DNA from: an uncultured Ignavibacteria bacterium
Lineage (GTDB): Bacteria; Bacteroidota; Ignavibacteria; SZUA-365
NCBI GenBank assembly: GCA_913060595.1
Contig: CAJXSA010000029.1
Span: 1-16,336, forward strand
Direction of reading: 5' to 3'
DNA length: 16,336 nucleotides
Below the pieces are notes generated by a model. It did not search any database and had not been told where the DNA came from. It worked only from the letters and a program-made list of their open reading frames with translations. A program made the position numbers and the translations under genes. Below, piece after piece: positions 14,696-16,336 of this stretch. Each line of letters begins with the position of its first letter. The first letter of the stretch is position 1.

Positions 14696-14719
14696 CTACG
14701 TCATGACAGAAAGGACGCG

Positions 14720-15181
14720 ATGACGCCGCAGAGCATTTCCGTACGCATCACCCGGGTGCAGCCCGGTTTCGACGACATTCCCCTGCCCGCATACGCCACG
14801 GCGCAGTCGGCAGGAGTGGATCTCCGCGCGGCGGTCGAGCAGCCCGTGGAACTGCATCCCGGCGACATCGTTGCCGTGCCCACGAATCTCGCCATCGAGC
14901 TGCCGCCGGAATACGAGGCGCAGGTGCGTCCCAGGAGCGGGCTCGCGCTCAAGCACGGATTGATACTCCCGAACAGTCCGGGTACCATCGACGCCGATTA
15001 CCGCGGCGAGATCCGCGTCATCATGTCCAACATCGGCCGCGAGCCCTACACGATCAAGCGAGGCGAACGCATCGCGCAAATGGTCGTCGCTCCCGTGACG
15101 CAGGTGCACTGGGACGAAACGGCGTCCCTCAACGACACGCAGCGCGGCGCCGGCGGTTTCGGCCACAGCGGCACGCACTGA
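14720..15181 (+). CDS. dut: Deoxyuridine 5'-triphosphate nucleotidohydrolase (dUTPase)
   Basis: dUTPase hydrolyses dUTP to dUMP and pyrophosphate, keeping uracil out of DNA and feeding thymidylate synthesis. The 153-residue protein has all five motifs of the trimeric family in order: SAGVDLRA (30-37), RPRSGLALKHG (70-80), NSPGTIDADYRGEI (85-98) with the catalytic-region Asp and Tyr, GERIAQMVV (115-123), and the C-terminal P-loop-like RGAGGFGHSGTH (142-153) that closes over the substrate. Length is typical. An AGAAAGGA ribosome site precedes ATG 14720. It is the first gene after the terminator and heads a run of three plus-strand genes, 54 nt before the next. Confidence 0.97.
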   Translation: MTPQSISVRITRVQPGFDDIPLPAYATAQSAGVDLRAAVEQPVELHPGDIVAVPTNLAIELPPEYEAQVRPRSGLALKHGLILPNSPGTIDADYRGEIRVIMSNIGREPYTIKRGERIAQMVVAPVTQVHWDETASLNDTQRGAGGFGHSGTH

Positions 15182-15235
15182 CATGAGACTTCTTTTCCAC
15201 ATACATGCATATCAGCGGCTGATCCGCATCGTGCG

Positions 15236-15946
15236 ATGAACGAAAGCATCTGGCTTCTGACCGGCACCGCCGCCTCCATCGGTTTCATTCACACGCTGAT
15301 CGGTCCGGACCACTACCTCCCCTTCATCATGATGTCGCAGGCGCAGAAATGGTCGCAGCGCAAGACCATGCTGATCACCTTTCTCTGCGGCATCGGCCAC
15401 GTCCTCAGTTCCGTTCTCCTCGGCTTTGCAGGCGTGCTCTTCGGCGTCGCCCTGCAGAAGCTCGAGTTCATCGAGGGCTTCCGCGGCGAACTCGCCGCCT
15501 GGGTGCTCATCGTGTTCGGTTTGCTCTACTGCCTCTGGGGACTGAAAGTCGCCATGCGCGGTCGCATGCATGCGCATGAGCACGAACACGACGACGGTAC
15601 GGTGCACCGGCACGAGCACACGCATCTGCTCTCCGGCGCCGCGCACCGTCGCAGTCATCACAAAACCATGACGACCTGGGCGCTGTTCACGATTTTCGTG
15701 CTCGGTCCCTGTGAACCCCTCATCCCCATACTCATGTATCCCGCCGCACAGCAGAGCGGCTTCGGCGTCTTCCTGGTTTCCTCGGTATTCGGCGTCGTTA
15801 CCATCGCCACCATGATGGGCATGGTGTGGCTGCTGTCCTCCGGACTCGCGCGCGTGCCGCTCAAGACCATGGAGCGCTATACGCATGCGATTGCGGGCGG
15901 CATCATCGCCTTCAGCGGACTCGCCATACAGGTGTTCGGTCTGTGA
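15236..15946 (+). CDS. Polytopic membrane protein with His-rich loop, NicO/UreH/TauE-like; possible Ni/Co transporter
   Basis: The 236-residue protein has about six hydrophobic segments (roughly 5-32, 44-72, 86-106, 146-170, 176-202, 214-236). The first contains GFIHTLIGPDHYLPF, a His-x5-Asp-His pattern (His19, Asp25, His26) reminiscent of the metal-binding motif of nickel/cobalt permeases; GIGHVLSS (52-59) adds His54. Between segments 3 and 4 is a hydrophilic loop packed with histidines at 112, 114, 116, 118, 124, 126, 128, 130, 137, 141 and 142. LGPCEPLIP (156-164) matches the second repeat of UreH/TauE/SafE-like proteins. It probably moves a cation, most likely Ni, Co or Zn, across the inner membrane; direction is unknown. 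Nickel would suit the hyp operon about 2 kb upstream. It may be labelled sulfite exporter TauE/SafE by automatic transfer, but the His-rich loop argues for metal. The guanine deaminase ATG follows its stop after 1 nt. Confidence 0.8.
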   Translation: MNESIWLLTGTAASIGFIHTLIGPDHYLPFIMMSQAQKWSQRKTMLITFLCGIGHVLSSVLLGFAGVLFGVALQKLEFIEGFRGELAAWVLIVFGLLYCLWGLKVAMRGRMHAHEHEHDDGTVHRHEHTHLLSGAAHRRSHHKTMTTWALFTIFVLGPCEPLIPILMYPAAQQSGFGVFLVSSVFGVVTIATMMGMVWLLSSGLARVPLKTMERYTHAIAGGIIAFSGLAIQVFGL

Positions 15947-15947
15947 C

Positions 15948-16336
15948 ATGAATGCTCCCTTCCGCATACACGCCCCGGTGCTCACGCCGCTCGCGGCGGA
16001 CCGCGTCGCCTGGCATCCCCAGGGTGCCGTCGCGGTCGACGAGCGCGGAGACATTCTCTTCTGCGGTGACGAGGCCGATCTGCCGGAGTCGCTGCATGCC
16101 CTTCCGGCCACGCGCATCGAGGACGTCCTTCTGCCGGGACTCATCGACGCGCATGTGCATCTCCCGCAGTTCGACTGCCGCGGCAAATTCGGCGCGACAC
16201 TGCTCGAATGGCTCGACCGCTTCATCTATCCCGAGGAAATGCGTTTCGCCGACGACGCCGTCGCCCGCGACGTCGCCCGGCGCTTCTACGCCGCGCTGGC
16301 CCGTGCGGGCACGACCACTGCGATGGTGTACGGCAC
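15948..16336 (+). CDS. guaD: Guanine deaminase (partial, C-terminus off the window)
   Basis: From ATG 15948 the frame is open for 129 codons to the window edge. PGLIDAHVHLPQFDCRG (63-79) is the amidohydrolase metal-binding HxH motif (His69, His71), and the following GATLLEWLDRFIYPEE (82-97) is characteristic of guanine deaminase, which converts guanine to xanthine and ammonia in purine salvage. The first 60 residues form the small beta-sandwich domain of this superfamily. The catalytic His, Glu and Asp lie beyond the window. The start sits 1 nt after the stop of the metal-transporter-like gene (TGA-C-ATG), so co-transcription is likely. A related chlorohydrolase or deaminase is possible, but the LLEWLDRFIYPEE block favours guanine deaminase. 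Confidence 0.87.
   Translation, partial: MNAPFRIHAPVLTPLAADRVAWHPQGAVAVDERGDILFCGDEADLPESLHALPATRIEDVLLPGLIDAHVHLPQFDCRGKFGATLLEWLDRFIYPEEMRFADDAVARDVARRFYAALARAGTTTAMVYG

Noticed and set aside
15182..15235. Short dyad GCGG-CTGAT-CCGC between dut and the membrane protein as a terminator.
   Set aside because: The stem is only 4 bp and is not followed by a T-run.

Overview
The window is GC-rich, gene-dense bacterial chromosome read with the standard bacterial code. Two signals point to the Bacteroidota/Chlorobiota/Ignavibacteriota side of the FCB group: a secreted protein ending in a type IX secretion (Por) sorting domain, and a lipoprotein whose mature end begins Cys-Ser-Asp-Asp-Asp, like the surface-export signal of that phylum. 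The exact lineage cannot be fixed from the sequence. The GC richness and the Shine-Dalgarno sequences before several genes differ from typical Bacteroides.

Left part (1-2386, minus strand): an NmrA-type NAD(P)-binding protein running off the left edge; a 33-codon C-terminal remnant of an alpha/beta hydrolase; and a three-domain flavoprotein (cNMP-binding domain, cysteine-free thioredoxin-like fold, thioredoxin-reductase-like FAD module without the CxxC).

Vitamin B12 uptake unit (2658-5962, plus strand): a well-formed cobalamin riboswitch, an intrinsic terminator, a BtuB-like TonB-dependent receptor, and 9 nt further a beta-propeller lipoprotein of the YncE/DUF5074 type that I interpret as a BtuG-like surface B12-binding protein. 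High cobalamin would stop transcription before the uptake pair.

Middle (6051-8270): a small membrane protein converges on a class A penicillin-binding protein (minus strand). An AT-rich 139-nt divergent region carrying a short tandem and inverted repeat separates the latter from the next operon.

[NiFe]-hydrogenase maturation operon (8410-13131): hypF-hypC-hypD-hypE, tightly packed. HypF/HypE build the CN ligands and HypC/HypD assemble Fe(CN)2CO. hypA, hypB and the hydrogenase itself are not in the window.

Right part (13174-16336, plus strand): a good sigma70-like promoter, a secreted protein with a T9SS sorting domain, a strong terminator, dUTPase (dut), a polytopic membrane protein with a His-rich loop resembling NicO/UreH-type metal transporters, and 1 nt later the beginning of a guanine deaminase cut by the right edge. 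A Ni/Co role for the membrane protein would fit the hyp genes and B12 locus nearby, but is inference.
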